This document shows, piece by piece, positions 8,498 to 16,420 of a DNA stretch of 35,510 nt. This DNA comes from Balneolaceae bacterium. GTDB taxonomy: Bacteria; Bacteroidota; Rhodothermia; Balneolales; Balneolaceae. Numbering within the stretch: position 1 is the first letter of the stretch; each line of letters begins with the position of its first letter. The notes under the pieces were generated by a model. That model did no database searches. It was given only the letters and a program-made list of their open reading frames with translations, and was not told where the DNA came from. The stretch spans positions 1 through 35,510 of the forward strand of contig SKWF01000117.1 of the NCBI GenBank assembly GCA_007129085.1, read 5' to 3'. Made by a program: the position numbers and the translations under genes.

Positions 8498-9304
8498 ATG
8501 GATTCATATAGCCGTAAAAGCCCAAAATATTATCGTATTTACGAAGATCTTCTCAAAAAAATCCATGATGGAGAATTTGAGGAGAACGATCGATTTCCAA
8601 GCGATACCGAACTCGTAAAAGAGTTTGATGTAAGCCGGGGAACGGTTCGCGAGGCGGTAAAAATGCTGTTAATGCAGGGCTATCTTGTGCGTAAACAGGG
8701 AAAAGGCACCTTTGTTACGTACAAAAAAATTGAGCAGGATTCTGATAAGCTAATCGGGTTTAGTGAACTAATGAAGCGTCACAATATCAAACCAACAGCA
8801 AAAGTTGTAGCCAAAGAGATTACTCAACCACCGGGCGAAATTAAGCGGCTCATGCAGTTGCAAGATAGTGATAAGGTCGTTCATCTTATTCGTGTGCGGT
8901 ATGGTGATGATCTCCCGCTAATCATTGAGCGCTCTTATTTTAACTACAAATTTTTCGAGCCGATTTACTCCAAAGATCTCGAAAACAACTCCATTTTCGG
9001 CCTCCTCTATCAACACACGGATACAAAACTTGGAGAAGCCACTCAGCGAATTGAGGCTATGAGCACCGCTCAGGAAGAAGCAGAATTACTGAATGTTCCC
9101 ATAAATACCCCCCTACTACTTTTAAAGCGATTAATACAGACGAAATCGGGGGAATATTTCCAGTATTCAGAAGATGTGTATAGAAGCGACCGCATCGGTT
9201 TTACAACTCGTACGAGCCCTTATTACGACGATCATAATGACTCCGGCCTCCCTATCGATATTGCCGGAGATGACCTGCAGGAAATTATCGGGCAGGATGA
9301 CTGA
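8498..9304 (+). CDS. GntR-family transcriptional regulator (HutC subfamily, UTRA effector domain)
   Basis: A 268-residue regulator. The N-terminal winged helix-turn-helix spans about residues 9-76 (YRIYEDLLKKIHDGEF, DTELVKEFDVSRGTVREAVK, GYLVRKQGKGTFV). The C-terminal UTRA ligand-binding domain follows (about 92-240), including VHLIRVRYGDDLPLIIERSY and RIEAMSTAQEEAELLNVP. HutC-type regulators bind palindromes of the GTnTAnAC type and respond to a small metabolite. A match, TTGTATAGACAA, lies at 9594-9605 upstream of glpK, and the glycerol operon follows in the same direction. I infer that it controls glpKDF and the porin; the effector is not known. It is not GlpR, which belongs to the DeoR family. 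Confidence 0.9.
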   Translation: MDSYSRKSPKYYRIYEDLLKKIHDGEFEENDRFPSDTELVKEFDVSRGTVREAVKMLLMQGYLVRKQGKGTFVTYKKIEQDSDKLIGFSELMKRHNIKPTAKVVAKEITQPPGEIKRLMQLQDSDKVVHLIRVRYGDDLPLIIERSYFNYKFFEPIYSKDLENNSIFGLLYQHTDTKLGEATQRIEAMSTAQEEAELLNVPINTPLLLLKRLIQTKSGEYFQYSEDVYRSDRIGFTTRTSPYYDDHNDSGLPIDIAGDDLQEIIGQDD

Positions 9305-9357
9305 CCCTGCCGACTTATATTAATGCATCTCATTTTAAGCTGTACATTCATTACGTA

Positions 9358-9387
9358 AGCAGTCCATACAGCTAACTATAGACTGCT
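9358..9387. repeat. Inverted repeat downstream of the GntR gene
   Basis: AGCAGTCCATA (9358-9368) and TATAGACTGCT (9377-9387) form 11-bp arms with one mismatch around an 8-nt loop. It lies 54 bp after the regulator stop. No T-tract follows directly, so it is a weak terminator at best. It could instead be a protein-binding site or mRNA 3' stem. Confidence 0.5.
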
Positions 9388-9593
9388 AGTTCTACGAATC
9401 TCCTCTAATTTGTTTTTGTGGTTCGCTAAAAATGCGAATTATTTTTTTACGCCTACAAAGAACTCATCCCACTGCACAACAGTCTTTTACACATTTAAAA
9501 ACCCATCTTAATATCTTCCACCCCCTTTCTTTACATTAAATTTTATAATTTCTCCTTGCTTTACTGGAAGCGCTTTTACATATTTATACCAAG

Positions 9594-9612
9594 TTGTATA
9601 GACAACTATACA
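9594..9612. promoter_or_regulatory. Putative GntR/HutC operator before glpK
   Basis: Two overlapping palindromes occupy this site: TTGTATAGACAA (9594-9605), with half-sites TTGT and ACAA around TA, and TGTATAG-ACAA-CTATACA (9595-9612), perfect 7-bp arms. The first fits the GTnTAnAC pattern known for HutC-type regulators, and such a regulator is encoded just upstream. A repressor bound here would block the glp promoter or its leader. Confidence 0.6.
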
Positions 9613-9655
9613 TATAAGCCGTTTAGTCGATAATCGTAATTAAAAATCTTTCGCT

Positions 9656-11152
9656 ATGCCTGAAAAATATATTTTAGCCCTCGATCAAGGTACTACAAGT
9701 TCAAGAGCCATTGTGTTTGACAAAAAAGGTTCTATCATCTGTTCTGCGCAAAAAGAATTTAAACAGATCTACCCCGAGGCCGGATGGGTAGAACACGATG
9801 GAAACGAAATCTGGTCATCCCAGGCAGGTGTAGCGGCAGAAGCCATTGCACAAGGTGGAATTAATGGAAATAACCTCGCCGCAATCGGTATTACCAACCA
9901 GCGAGAAACCACTCTCATTTGGGACCGAAAGACAGGCAAACCTGTCTATAACGCCATTGTTTGGCAAGACAGGCGTACGTCCGACTATTGCGATAGACTA
10001 AAAAAAGATGGCCATGCTGAAATGTTTCAGGAGAAAACCGGGCTGATTCTCGACTCATACTTTTCTGCCACAAAGGTGAAATGGATTCTAGATAATGTTG
10101 AAGGTGTACGGGAACGAGCTGAAAAAGGGGAATTGGCATTCGGTACAATGGACAGCTGGCTGGTGTGGAATTTTACACGTGGTGAGCTGCACATTACCGA
10201 TGTAACCAACGCCTCCAGAACGATGATGTACAACATCCACAGTGGAGAGTGGGATAAGGAGATTTTAGATCTTCTTGATATTCCGGAATCCCTCCTCCCT
10301 GATGTGAAAGCCTCCAGTGAGGTATATGGGCGAACAAAAACCACCATTTTTGCCAGTAAAGTGCCCATTGCCGGAATCGCAGGAGATCAGCAGGCGGCAC
10401 TTTTTGGTCAGCGATGTATTGAGCCGGGAATGCTGAAAAACACCTACGGTACCGGATGCTTTATGGTGATGAACACGGGTGACAAACCGATCAAATCGGA
10501 AAATAACCTGCTTACAACCATTGCCTGGGAGATTGATGGAGAGACCACCTACGCTCTCGAAGGAAGTATTTTTATCGCCGGTGCTGTGGTGCAATGGCTG
10601 CGGGACGAGCTGCACCTGATTCAGCAGTCCGCAATGGTAGAGGCACTCGCTGAAACCGTTGACGACAATGACGGAGTTTATGTAGTACCCGCATTTGCAG
10701 GGCTCGGTGCTCCCCACTGGAATCAGCATGCAAGAGGAACAATTGTAGGCCTTACCCGCGGATCCAATTCTGGGCATATCGCCAGGGCCTCTCTTGAGGG
10801 AATAGCCTATCAAACCATGGATGTGATTAACGCCATGAAGGCCGACTCCGGCATCGACATTAAAGAGCTTCGTGTAGATGGCGGAGCCACCAAAAACAAT
10901 CTATTGATGCAGTTTCAATCTGATATCCTCCAAACGCCCGTAATCCGTCCTAAAATATTGGAGACGACGGCTCTCGGTGCAGCATACCTCGCCGGTCTCG
11001 CCGTAGGATACTGGAAAGATCATGACGAGATTAACAAACAGTGGCAGGAAGACAATCGGTTTAGCCCCCAGATGTCTGAACCGGACGCCAATGAACTAAT
11101 TACCGGTTGGAACAGAGCTTTGGCAGCTGCAAACGCTTGGTCTAAGGCATAA
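9656..11152 (+). CDS. glpK: Glycerol kinase
   Basis: Phosphorylates glycerol to sn-glycerol 3-phosphate with ATP, trapping it in the cytoplasm. The FGGY-kinase motifs are all visible: LALDQGTTSSRAIVFD at residues 6-21, GITNQRETT, NAIVWQDRRT, GTMDSWLVWNFT, TDVTNASRTMMYNI, GIAGDQQAALFGQ, KNTYGTGCF, and the C-terminal RVDGGATKNNLLMQFQSDIL. The length of 498 residues is standard. It is the first gene of a four-gene unit, glpK-glpD-glpF-porin, with gaps of 75, 89 and 102 bp. The HutC-type palindrome just upstream suggests control by the neighbouring GntR protein. Confidence 0.98.
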   Translation: MPEKYILALDQGTTSSRAIVFDKKGSIICSAQKEFKQIYPEAGWVEHDGNEIWSSQAGVAAEAIAQGGINGNNLAAIGITNQRETTLIWDRKTGKPVYNAIVWQDRRTSDYCDRLKKDGHAEMFQEKTGLILDSYFSATKVKWILDNVEGVRERAEKGELAFGTMDSWLVWNFTRGELHITDVTNASRTMMYNIHSGEWDKEILDLLDIPESLLPDVKASSEVYGRTKTTIFASKVPIAGIAGDQQAALFGQRCIEPGMLKNTYGTGCFMVMNTGDKPIKSENNLLTTIAWEIDGETTYALEGSIFIAGAVVQWLRDELHLIQQSAMVEALAETVDDNDGVYVVPAFAGLGAPHWNQHARGTIVGLTRGSNSGHIARASLEGIAYQTMDVINAMKADSGIDIKELRVDGGATKNNLLMQFQSDILQTPVIRPKILETTALGAAYLAGLAVGYWKDHDEINKQWQEDNRFSPQMSEPDANELITGWNRALAAANAWSKA

Positions 11153-11164
11153 AATTTAAGACGG

Positions 11165-11185
11165 TACAGGCTTTAGCGGCCTGTA
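11165..11185 (+). other. Intercistronic hairpin glpK-glpD
   Basis: TACAGGC (11165-11171) pairs perfectly with GCCTGTA (11179-11185) around a 7-nt loop, 12 bp after the glpK stop. The bases that follow (TCGCTCTTTT) are only weakly T-rich. It may be a leaky terminator or a processing or stability stem within the operon mRNA. Confidence 0.6.
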
Positions 11186-11227
11186 TCGCTCTTTTCTCCG
11201 AAATATTGAATACAATTATCAACAACT

Positions 11228-12790
11228 ATGGAAACTGATCGAAATAAAATGTTGGAGAGCCTTAAGTCGGGCTCAACGGAATGGGACGTAATAATTATTG
11301 GCGGTGGAGCTACCGGTCTGGGTGCTGCTGTAGATGCCTCATCAAGAGGATACAAAACCTTACTATTGGAACAGCACGATTTTTCTAAGGGTACATCAAG
11401 CCGCTCCACAAAACTGGTACATGGTGGTGTTCGATATCTGCAGCAGGGAAATATCTCCCTGGTACTTGAAGCACTTCGCGAGAGGGGATTACTTCTTAAA
11501 AACGCTCCGCATATTGCTACTACTCAGTCGTTTATCGTTCCAAACTACAAATGGTGGGAGCGACCTTTCTACGGTATTGGGATGAAAATGTACGATCTTC
11601 TTGCCGGAAAACTCGGTATCGGATCGTCCAAACATTTAAGCAAAAAAGAGACGGTCGAAAATATTCCTACCATTAACACCGATGGCCTGCGGGGTGGCAC
11701 CCTCTATTACGATGGGCAGTTTGATGACTCCCGTCTCGCGGTCAACCTGGCGCAAACAGCACTCGAGAATGGTGCAACAATTCTGAACTACACCAAAGTA
11801 ACCGGTTTGATGAGCGCCGATGATAAAATTACCGGCGTTACGGTTACCGATGCCATATCCGGTGAGCAGATAAAAGTTGAAGGTAAGACGGTTGTCAACG
11901 CTACCGGAATTTTTACGGATGACATTCTGAAAATGGAAGATCCGGACAGGAAAAATATGATCGTAACAAGCCAGGGAGTTCATGTTGTGCTCGATAAAAA
12001 ATTCCTGCCCGGAAAGAGCGCCCTTATGGTTCCCAAAACCGATGACGGCCGTGTTCTTTTTGCCGTTCCCTGGCATGATAAAGTGATCGTCGGAACGACT
12101 GATACTCCCGTGGATTATCATATACTGGAACCGGAGGCGCTTGAAGAAGAAATAGATTTTATTCTTGAACATGCAGCGAAATACCTGGATGGAAACCCCA
12201 CAAGAGATGACGTGCGAAGTATTTTTGCCGGACTCCGCCCGTTGGTTATGTCGACTGATTCCAAGGATACATCGGCCATTTCGCGCGATCATACGCTGCT
12301 GGTCTCTCCTGCCGGGCTCATCACCATCACCGGTGGAAAATGGACGACTTACCGAAAAATGGCGGAAGACACCATCAATCAAGCCATAAAAACCGGCGGT
12401 TTACAGCACAAAAAATGTGTTACGGAGAACTTAAAAATTCACGGCTGGCAAGAGGAGACCGACAGAACAGATCCCCTTCATGTTTACGGAAGCGACAGCA
12501 GCGCTATTAAAAAGTTGATCAAGGATCGTCCGGAGCTGGAAGAAAAAATTCACGAACGGCTTCCCTACACCAAAGCTGAAGTTGTTTGGAGCACCCGCAA
12601 TGAACTTGCAGTAACGGTGGAAGATATTTTAGCCCGACGAACTCGCTCTCTCCTGCTCGATGCAAAAGCAAGTATTGACGCCGCCCCGTTAGTTGCAAAA
12701 TTGATGGCCGAAGAACAAGGCAAAAACAAAGAGTGGCAAACCGAACAAGTTCAAGAATTTACAGCAGTAGCTAAAAAATATGTGGCCTGA
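11228..12790 (+). CDS. glpD: Aerobic glycerol-3-phosphate dehydrogenase (FAD-dependent)
   Basis: Oxidises glycerol 3-phosphate to dihydroxyacetone phosphate and passes electrons to the quinone pool at the inner face of the cytoplasmic membrane. The FAD-binding Rossmann motif is DVIIIGGGATGLGAAVD (about residues 20-36). It is followed by the family stretch FSKGTSSRSTKLVHGGVRYL, and by VVNATGIFTDDIL, WHDKVIVGTTDTP and ITITGGKWTTYRKMAED. The length of 520 residues lies within the GlpD/GlpA-like range; no fused iron-sulfur region is present, favouring the homomeric type. It works directly after GlpK, and its stop codon overlaps the following hairpin. Confidence 0.97.
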   Translation: METDRNKMLESLKSGSTEWDVIIIGGGATGLGAAVDASSRGYKTLLLEQHDFSKGTSSRSTKLVHGGVRYLQQGNISLVLEALRERGLLLKNAPHIATTQSFIVPNYKWWERPFYGIGMKMYDLLAGKLGIGSSKHLSKKETVENIPTINTDGLRGGTLYYDGQFDDSRLAVNLAQTALENGATILNYTKVTGLMSADDKITGVTVTDAISGEQIKVEGKTVVNATGIFTDDILKMEDPDRKNMIVTSQGVHVVLDKKFLPGKSALMVPKTDDGRVLFAVPWHDKVIVGTTDTPVDYHILEPEALEEEIDFILEHAAKYLDGNPTRDDVRSIFAGLRPLVMSTDSKDTSAISRDHTLLVSPAGLITITGGKWTTYRKMAEDTINQAIKTGGLQHKKCVTENLKIHGWQEETDRTDPLHVYGSDSSAIKKLIKDRPELEEKIHERLPYTKAEVVWSTRNELAVTVEDILARRTRSLLLDAKASIDAAPLVAKLMAEEQGKNKEWQTEQVQEFTAVAKKYVA

Positions 12791-12803
12791 TGTCCCGGCC
12801 ACA
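12781..12803 (+). other. Intercistronic hairpin glpD-glpF overlapping the glpD stop
   Basis: TGTGGCC (12781-12787) pairs perfectly with GGCCACA (12797-12803); the glpD stop TGA is in the loop. No T-tract follows, so it is not a classical terminator. It could limit 3' decay or tune the ratio of glpD to glpF message. Confidence 0.6.
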
Positions 12804-12879
12804 CTTCTGTATCAAATAAGGCGTGTAATTTTTAGCGTCTACTCACTCGATCAAACCTTAGCCCCAAATAAATAGTAAA

Positions 12880-13647
12880 ATGAGTCCATATATTGCAGAA
12901 ATAATAGGTACCGCAATTTTAATGCTTCTTGGTAATGGAGTTGTGGCAAATGTACTTTTAAGCGATAGTAAAGGAAACGGTGGCGGCTGGATCGTCATCA
13001 CATGGGGATGGGGGATTGCCGTATTTGTTGCCGTGTACGTCGTCGGGCAATTTAGCGGTGCTCATATCAACCCGGCCGTAACGGTGGGATTAGCCGGAGC
13101 CGGCCTTTTTGAATGGGCGGAAGTCCCTTTTTACATCGCCGCTCAAATGGTAGGAGCCGCAATTGGTGCACTGCTCGTTTGGCTGACGTATAAAGATCAT
13201 TTTGCCAAAACCGATGATGGAGACCTCATTCTCGCTGTACACTCCACAGCTCCCGCAATCCGTAACTACCCAAGCAACCTGATGACGGAAGCCATCGGTA
13301 CCATTATGCTGGTATTTGGTGTGCTCTACCTGGCAGATCCCGGTTTTATTGGATCAAACGGCGAGCTATTGCAAACCATTGTAATAGATGGACAGGAAGT
13401 TGGATTTGGACTCGGCTCACTTTCTGCACTCCCGGTAGGCCTGCTGGTTCTCGGAATCGGACTTTCACTCGGTGGCCCAACAGGATATGCCATTAACCCC
13501 GCACGAGATCTCGGCCCCAGAATTATGCACGCTATTCTGCCCATTCCCGGTAAACGAGATAATGATTGGGCATACTCTTGGGTACCCGTTGTTGGCCCCA
13601 TCATTGGTGCCCTGCTCGCCGCAGGATTGTATCTGCTACTTCAATAA
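12880..13647 (+). CDS. glpF: Glycerol uptake facilitator (aquaglyceroporin, MIP family)
   Basis: An inner-membrane channel letting glycerol diffuse into the cell. It has the duplicated MIP fold with two NPA boxes, GAHINPAVTVG (N64-P65-A66) and GYAINPARDLGPR (N206-P207-A208). The Asp directly after the second NPA-R is characteristic of glycerol facilitators rather than water-selective aquaporins. Six hydrophobic spans and a length of 255 residues fit. Neighbouring GlpK would pull glycerol in by phosphorylation. The final span AGLYLLLQ ends the protein without a tail. Confidence 0.96.
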   Translation: MSPYIAEIIGTAILMLLGNGVVANVLLSDSKGNGGGWIVITWGWGIAVFVAVYVVGQFSGAHINPAVTVGLAGAGLFEWAEVPFYIAAQMVGAAIGALLVWLTYKDHFAKTDDGDLILAVHSTAPAIRNYPSNLMTEAIGTIMLVFGVLYLADPGFIGSNGELLQTIVIDGQEVGFGLGSLSALPVGLLVLGIGLSLGGPTGYAINPARDLGPRIMHAILPIPGKRDNDWAYSWVPVVGPIIGALLAAGLYLLLQ

Positions 13648-13698
13648 TTAATTCCTCCCTTAACCCCAATTAGGTTCAGGAATTCTAATTCAAACTGT

Positions 13699-13722
13699 GC
13701 TGCAGTTCACAAATACTGCAGC
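13699..13722 (+). other. Intercistronic hairpin glpF-porin
   Basis: GCTGCAGT (13699-13706) pairs perfectly with ACTGCAGC (13715-13722) around an 8-nt loop. The flanking AAACTG and CGGTTT extend the stem with one wobble after a one-base bulge. No T-tract follows. It is the third hairpin in the third gap of this operon. Confidence 0.6.
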
Positions 13723-13749
13723 CGGTTTAACCCAAAATTTAAGTCTGTT

Positions 13750-14916
13750 ATGAAGAAATTATACCCAACGGTCACGCTACTATTCGCAACTCTATTCATC
13801 AGTTTTGCTCTCACTACTTCATCCATTTCAGCTCAAAACTTGTCTTTTGAAACCGAAAACAAATGGGGGTTGGATGTAACCGGTGCTCTGCCGGTATTCC
13901 TGGTGGCATCAAGCCACGACGGGTTCGATGCCAATGGCGATGATCAGTTCGCTACCCGCGTAATGTCCGGTTTTAATCCCGGCAATATCACCTTCACTGC
14001 ACACGCTCCTACCCAAAATGGAGTTGATGTATCTGCAGTGTTTCAAATCAATCATCACCTGCACGGCCCCAGCATTCAAAACGATGGACTTTTTGAAGGC
14101 CGTATTGCAGATATTATAATTGCCGGCGATTTTGGAACCATAAATGCCGGAAAAGGCTTCGGAATTTTCAACAGCAGTTCCATTGGTGATGCCGGCAGCG
14201 GTATGGGAGTGGGACGGTTCGCCGGGCCTGATGCCGCTGATGCCACCCTGGGAAGAATCGGCTCGGGATATACCTACGCCAATTTCAACCCCCGCATTAC
14301 CTACACTACGCCCGATCTTGGTGGCTTTTCGCTCAAGGCCGGATTAATCAACCCCGAAAAACCCGGTGGCGGCAGTTCCAATATTGAAACACCCTCCCCG
14401 CGACTGGAGGCCCAGGTTGATTACACCTTTAACCTTAACGGCAGTCCTATCCACGTATGGGCCGGCGGCCTCTATCAAAACGTAGACGTTGTAGATGAGA
14501 ACTTCGATTTCAATCTCTCCGGCTGGGATACAGGACTTCAGGTAACCCTCTCTGGGTTAACAGTAACAGGCTCATACTCCGAAACGAAAAGTATTGGCGC
14601 TGATGGACTCATCGGCATCAATATTTCCGGGGGCAGCGCGCTCGATCAAGCCGATGTTGACGGCAGCCAATGGTACACCGAAGCCACATACAACTTCGAT
14701 CGATTACTATTGGGAGCCAGCTACGGTGAGGGACATCAGGATAAAAATTCCACACCCGTAGGTGCCGCACAGGAAGTAACCAATGAGCTCCTCATGGGTT
14801 TTGCCAGATACCGGGTAACGGATAATCTAACACTCATGACAGAGGCACAAACCTTTGCGTCAGAATCACAAGCAGACTACTCCGCATTAATTCTTGGTAC
14901 ACAAATTACTTTTTAA
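13750..14916 (+). CDS. Outer-membrane porin, probably for glycerol entry
   Basis: A 388-residue porin-like beta-barrel. The N-terminus MKKLYPTVTLLFATLFISFA is a signal peptide, probably cleaved after SSISA (about residue 28). The mature part has alternating beta-strand patterns such as FNPRITYTTPDLGGFSLKAGL, LEAQVDYTFNLN, WDTGLQVTLSGLTVTGSY and WYTEATYNFDRLLLGASYG. It ends in ALILGTQITF, with the C-terminal aromatic typical of outer-membrane barrels. The RIADIIIAGDFGTINAGKGFGIF stretch resembles general porins of the Porin_4 type. It is the last gene of the glp unit, before a strong terminator. I infer that it lets glycerol cross the outer membrane; the substrate is not proven. Confidence 0.82.
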   Translation: MKKLYPTVTLLFATLFISFALTTSSISAQNLSFETENKWGLDVTGALPVFLVASSHDGFDANGDDQFATRVMSGFNPGNITFTAHAPTQNGVDVSAVFQINHHLHGPSIQNDGLFEGRIADIIIAGDFGTINAGKGFGIFNSSSIGDAGSGMGVGRFAGPDAADATLGRIGSGYTYANFNPRITYTTPDLGGFSLKAGLINPEKPGGGSSNIETPSPRLEAQVDYTFNLNGSPIHVWAGGLYQNVDVVDENFDFNLSGWDTGLQVTLSGLTVTGSYSETKSIGADGLIGINISGGSALDQADVDGSQWYTEATYNFDRLLLGASYGEGHQDKNSTPVGAAQEVTNELLMGFARYRVTDNLTLMTEAQTFASESQADYSALILGTQITF

Positions 14917-14941
14917 CACACCCCATATAGTTTCAACAAAC

Positions 14942-14980
14942 AGTGCCCCTGCAGAGCAAAAGTGCCGGGGCACTTTTTTT
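14942..14980 (+). terminator. Strong rho-independent terminator of the glp operon
   Basis: AGTGCCCC (14942-14949) pairs with GGGGCACT (14967-14974) and is followed directly by a run of T to 14980. It lies 25 bp after the porin stop and marks the end of glpK-glpD-glpF-porin. Confidence 0.88.
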
Positions 14981-15259
14981 ATCAAAATTCGATTAATGTT
15001 CTTTTAAATTTTTCCAGATAGAAGTCTCCCCTTCCAAGGGGAGATATAGAGGGGTGTCCTTTGAATTTTTCACTCGATCTGTTGCTGATTTAGGTTCACA
15101 GTTTTATAATCATATAATCAAACTCAGGCTACCTGTAACGGTTTGATGAACGCCTAAAATCAAGAAATTGAACCTTACGAAACCCTCAGCTTTGCTTATC
15201 TTCTTTTTCAACCCCCAGCTACTTCATCAGTAATTATAAATCCAGACAGGTCGGAATTC
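14981..15259. other. Gene-free spacer before the aminopeptidase gene
   Basis: This stretch carries the palindromic repeat at 15022-15058 and, further on, AT-rich DNA that should hold the promoter of the aminopeptidase operon. No ORF or RNA gene is recognised in it. Confidence 0.5.
15022..15058. repeat. REP-like palindromic element
   Basis: TCTCCCCTT (15025-15033) pairs perfectly with AAGGGGAGA (15036-15044) around only 2 bases, followed by TATAGAGGGGTGTCC. From memory, this CTCCCCTT/AAGGGGAG plus GAGGGGTG arrangement is a dispersed extragenic element in many Bacteroidota-related genomes. No second copy is in this window, so the repeat status rests on recollection. Confidence 0.5.
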
Positions 15260-16369
15260 ATGTACAGTAACAACGATCAGCAACTCGCAGAACAGCTTTT
15301 AAACCACAGCGTAGAACTACAAGAAGGGCAAAATATTCTCCTGCAATGCATCGGGTTAAACGGAGTAGGGCTAATCCGTGCCTTGGCCGAGCTCGCCAGA
15401 AAAAGAGGTGCACACCCATTCATCAAACTGGAAGATCCCGAGATAAATCGAATTCTGCTGGAACAGGGAGATGACGACTTCTGGAAAAATCAGACCGAAG
15501 CCGACCAGCTTCCGCTTATGAAAAACATGGATGCCTTTATCGGTATTCGCGGCGCAGAAAATATCTACGAAAATTCGGCTGTACCTAAAGAAGCTAATAA
15601 AGCCTATTCCGACCATTTTCTCGATCCCGTACACTTTAAAGAGCGTGTTAACAACACCAACTGGGCCGTTTTACGATACCCCTCCGCTGCATTTGCGATG
15701 AACGCCAAAATGCCTACCGAGGCCTTTCGACAGTTCTATTACGATGCATGTTTGTTTGATTATCAGAAGCTGGAAAAGGCTATGAAGCCGCTTGAAGATC
15801 GACTTCGAAAAACAGAGATGATTCACCTCAAAGGTGAAGGCACCGATATCGAGTTTTCCGTGAAAGACCAAAACTGGATTCCATGCTTTGGCAAACGGAA
15901 CATACCGGATGGCGAACTCTTCACCTCCCCCATCTTGGATTCGGTCAACGGTCACATCACATACGCGCCATCGGTCTACCAGGGAAAACCGTTTGAATTC
16001 GTAAAGCTGGAGGTGGAAAACGGTATTGTTACCGGGTTTGATTCCTCCAATAACGAAGCGCTCGAGGAAATTCTGGATACGGATGAGGGAGCACGGCGCT
16101 TCGGGGAATTCAGCTTTGGGCTCAATCCAATTATCGAATCACCAATGTATGACATTTTGTTTGATGAGAAAATTTACGGATCAAACCACCTAACCCTTGG
16201 GAATGACTATGAAATTGCCCCGAACGGAAATGAGAGCAGTATCCACTGGGATCTGGTCTGTATTGGAGCAGACGTCTACCTGGATGGTGAGCAGGTTCGA
16301 AAAGGGAGGCTTTTTACAGATGAGAAGCTGGTGGGGTTAAACCCCAAGAAACTTTTAGAAAAGTTCTAA
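15260..16369 (+). CDS. Aminopeptidase, peptidase family M29
   Basis: A metal-dependent exopeptidase of the M29 (AmpS/PepS/AmpT) family, removing N-terminal residues from peptides in the cytoplasm. The N-terminal half has the substrate-domain pattern (LNHSVELQEGQNILLQ, RKRGAHPFIKLED). The C-terminal half carries the metal-site motifs: NIPDGELFTSP with E219, RRFGEFSFGLNP with the second Glu, EKIYGSNHLTLGNDY with His and Tyr, and SSIHWDLVCIG with His and Asp. At 369 residues it is slightly shorter than the usual 400 or so but has all ligands. It is first of three same-direction genes (gaps 51 and 8 bp), with an amidohydrolase and a sodium symporter. Confidence 0.92.
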   Translation: MYSNNDQQLAEQLLNHSVELQEGQNILLQCIGLNGVGLIRALAELARKRGAHPFIKLEDPEINRILLEQGDDDFWKNQTEADQLPLMKNMDAFIGIRGAENIYENSAVPKEANKAYSDHFLDPVHFKERVNNTNWAVLRYPSAAFAMNAKMPTEAFRQFYYDACLFDYQKLEKAMKPLEDRLRKTEMIHLKGEGTDIEFSVKDQNWIPCFGKRNIPDGELFTSPILDSVNGHITYAPSVYQGKPFEFVKLEVENGIVTGFDSSNNEALEEILDTDEGARRFGEFSFGLNPIIESPMYDILFDEKIYGSNHLTLGNDYEIAPNGNESSIHWDLVCIGADVYLDGEQVRKGRLFTDEKLVGLNPKKLLEKF

Positions 16370-16420
16370 CGATTTTAAAATCGGGAGTTCACTAAAAAAA
16401 AGAATACTCAACCATCGGAC

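Larger units (their letters stand above)
9305..9655 (+). promoter_or_regulatory. glpK upstream region with regulatory sites
   Basis: A 351-bp gap without genes. It contains the inverted repeat at 9358-9387, a LacI-type core AAGCGCTT (9568-9575, fitting AAnCGnTT) and the HutC-type palindrome at 9594-9612, which ends 43 bp before the glpK start. The AT-rich segment around 9530-9555 may hold the promoter. No Shine-Dalgarno is seen before glpK. Confidence 0.6.
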
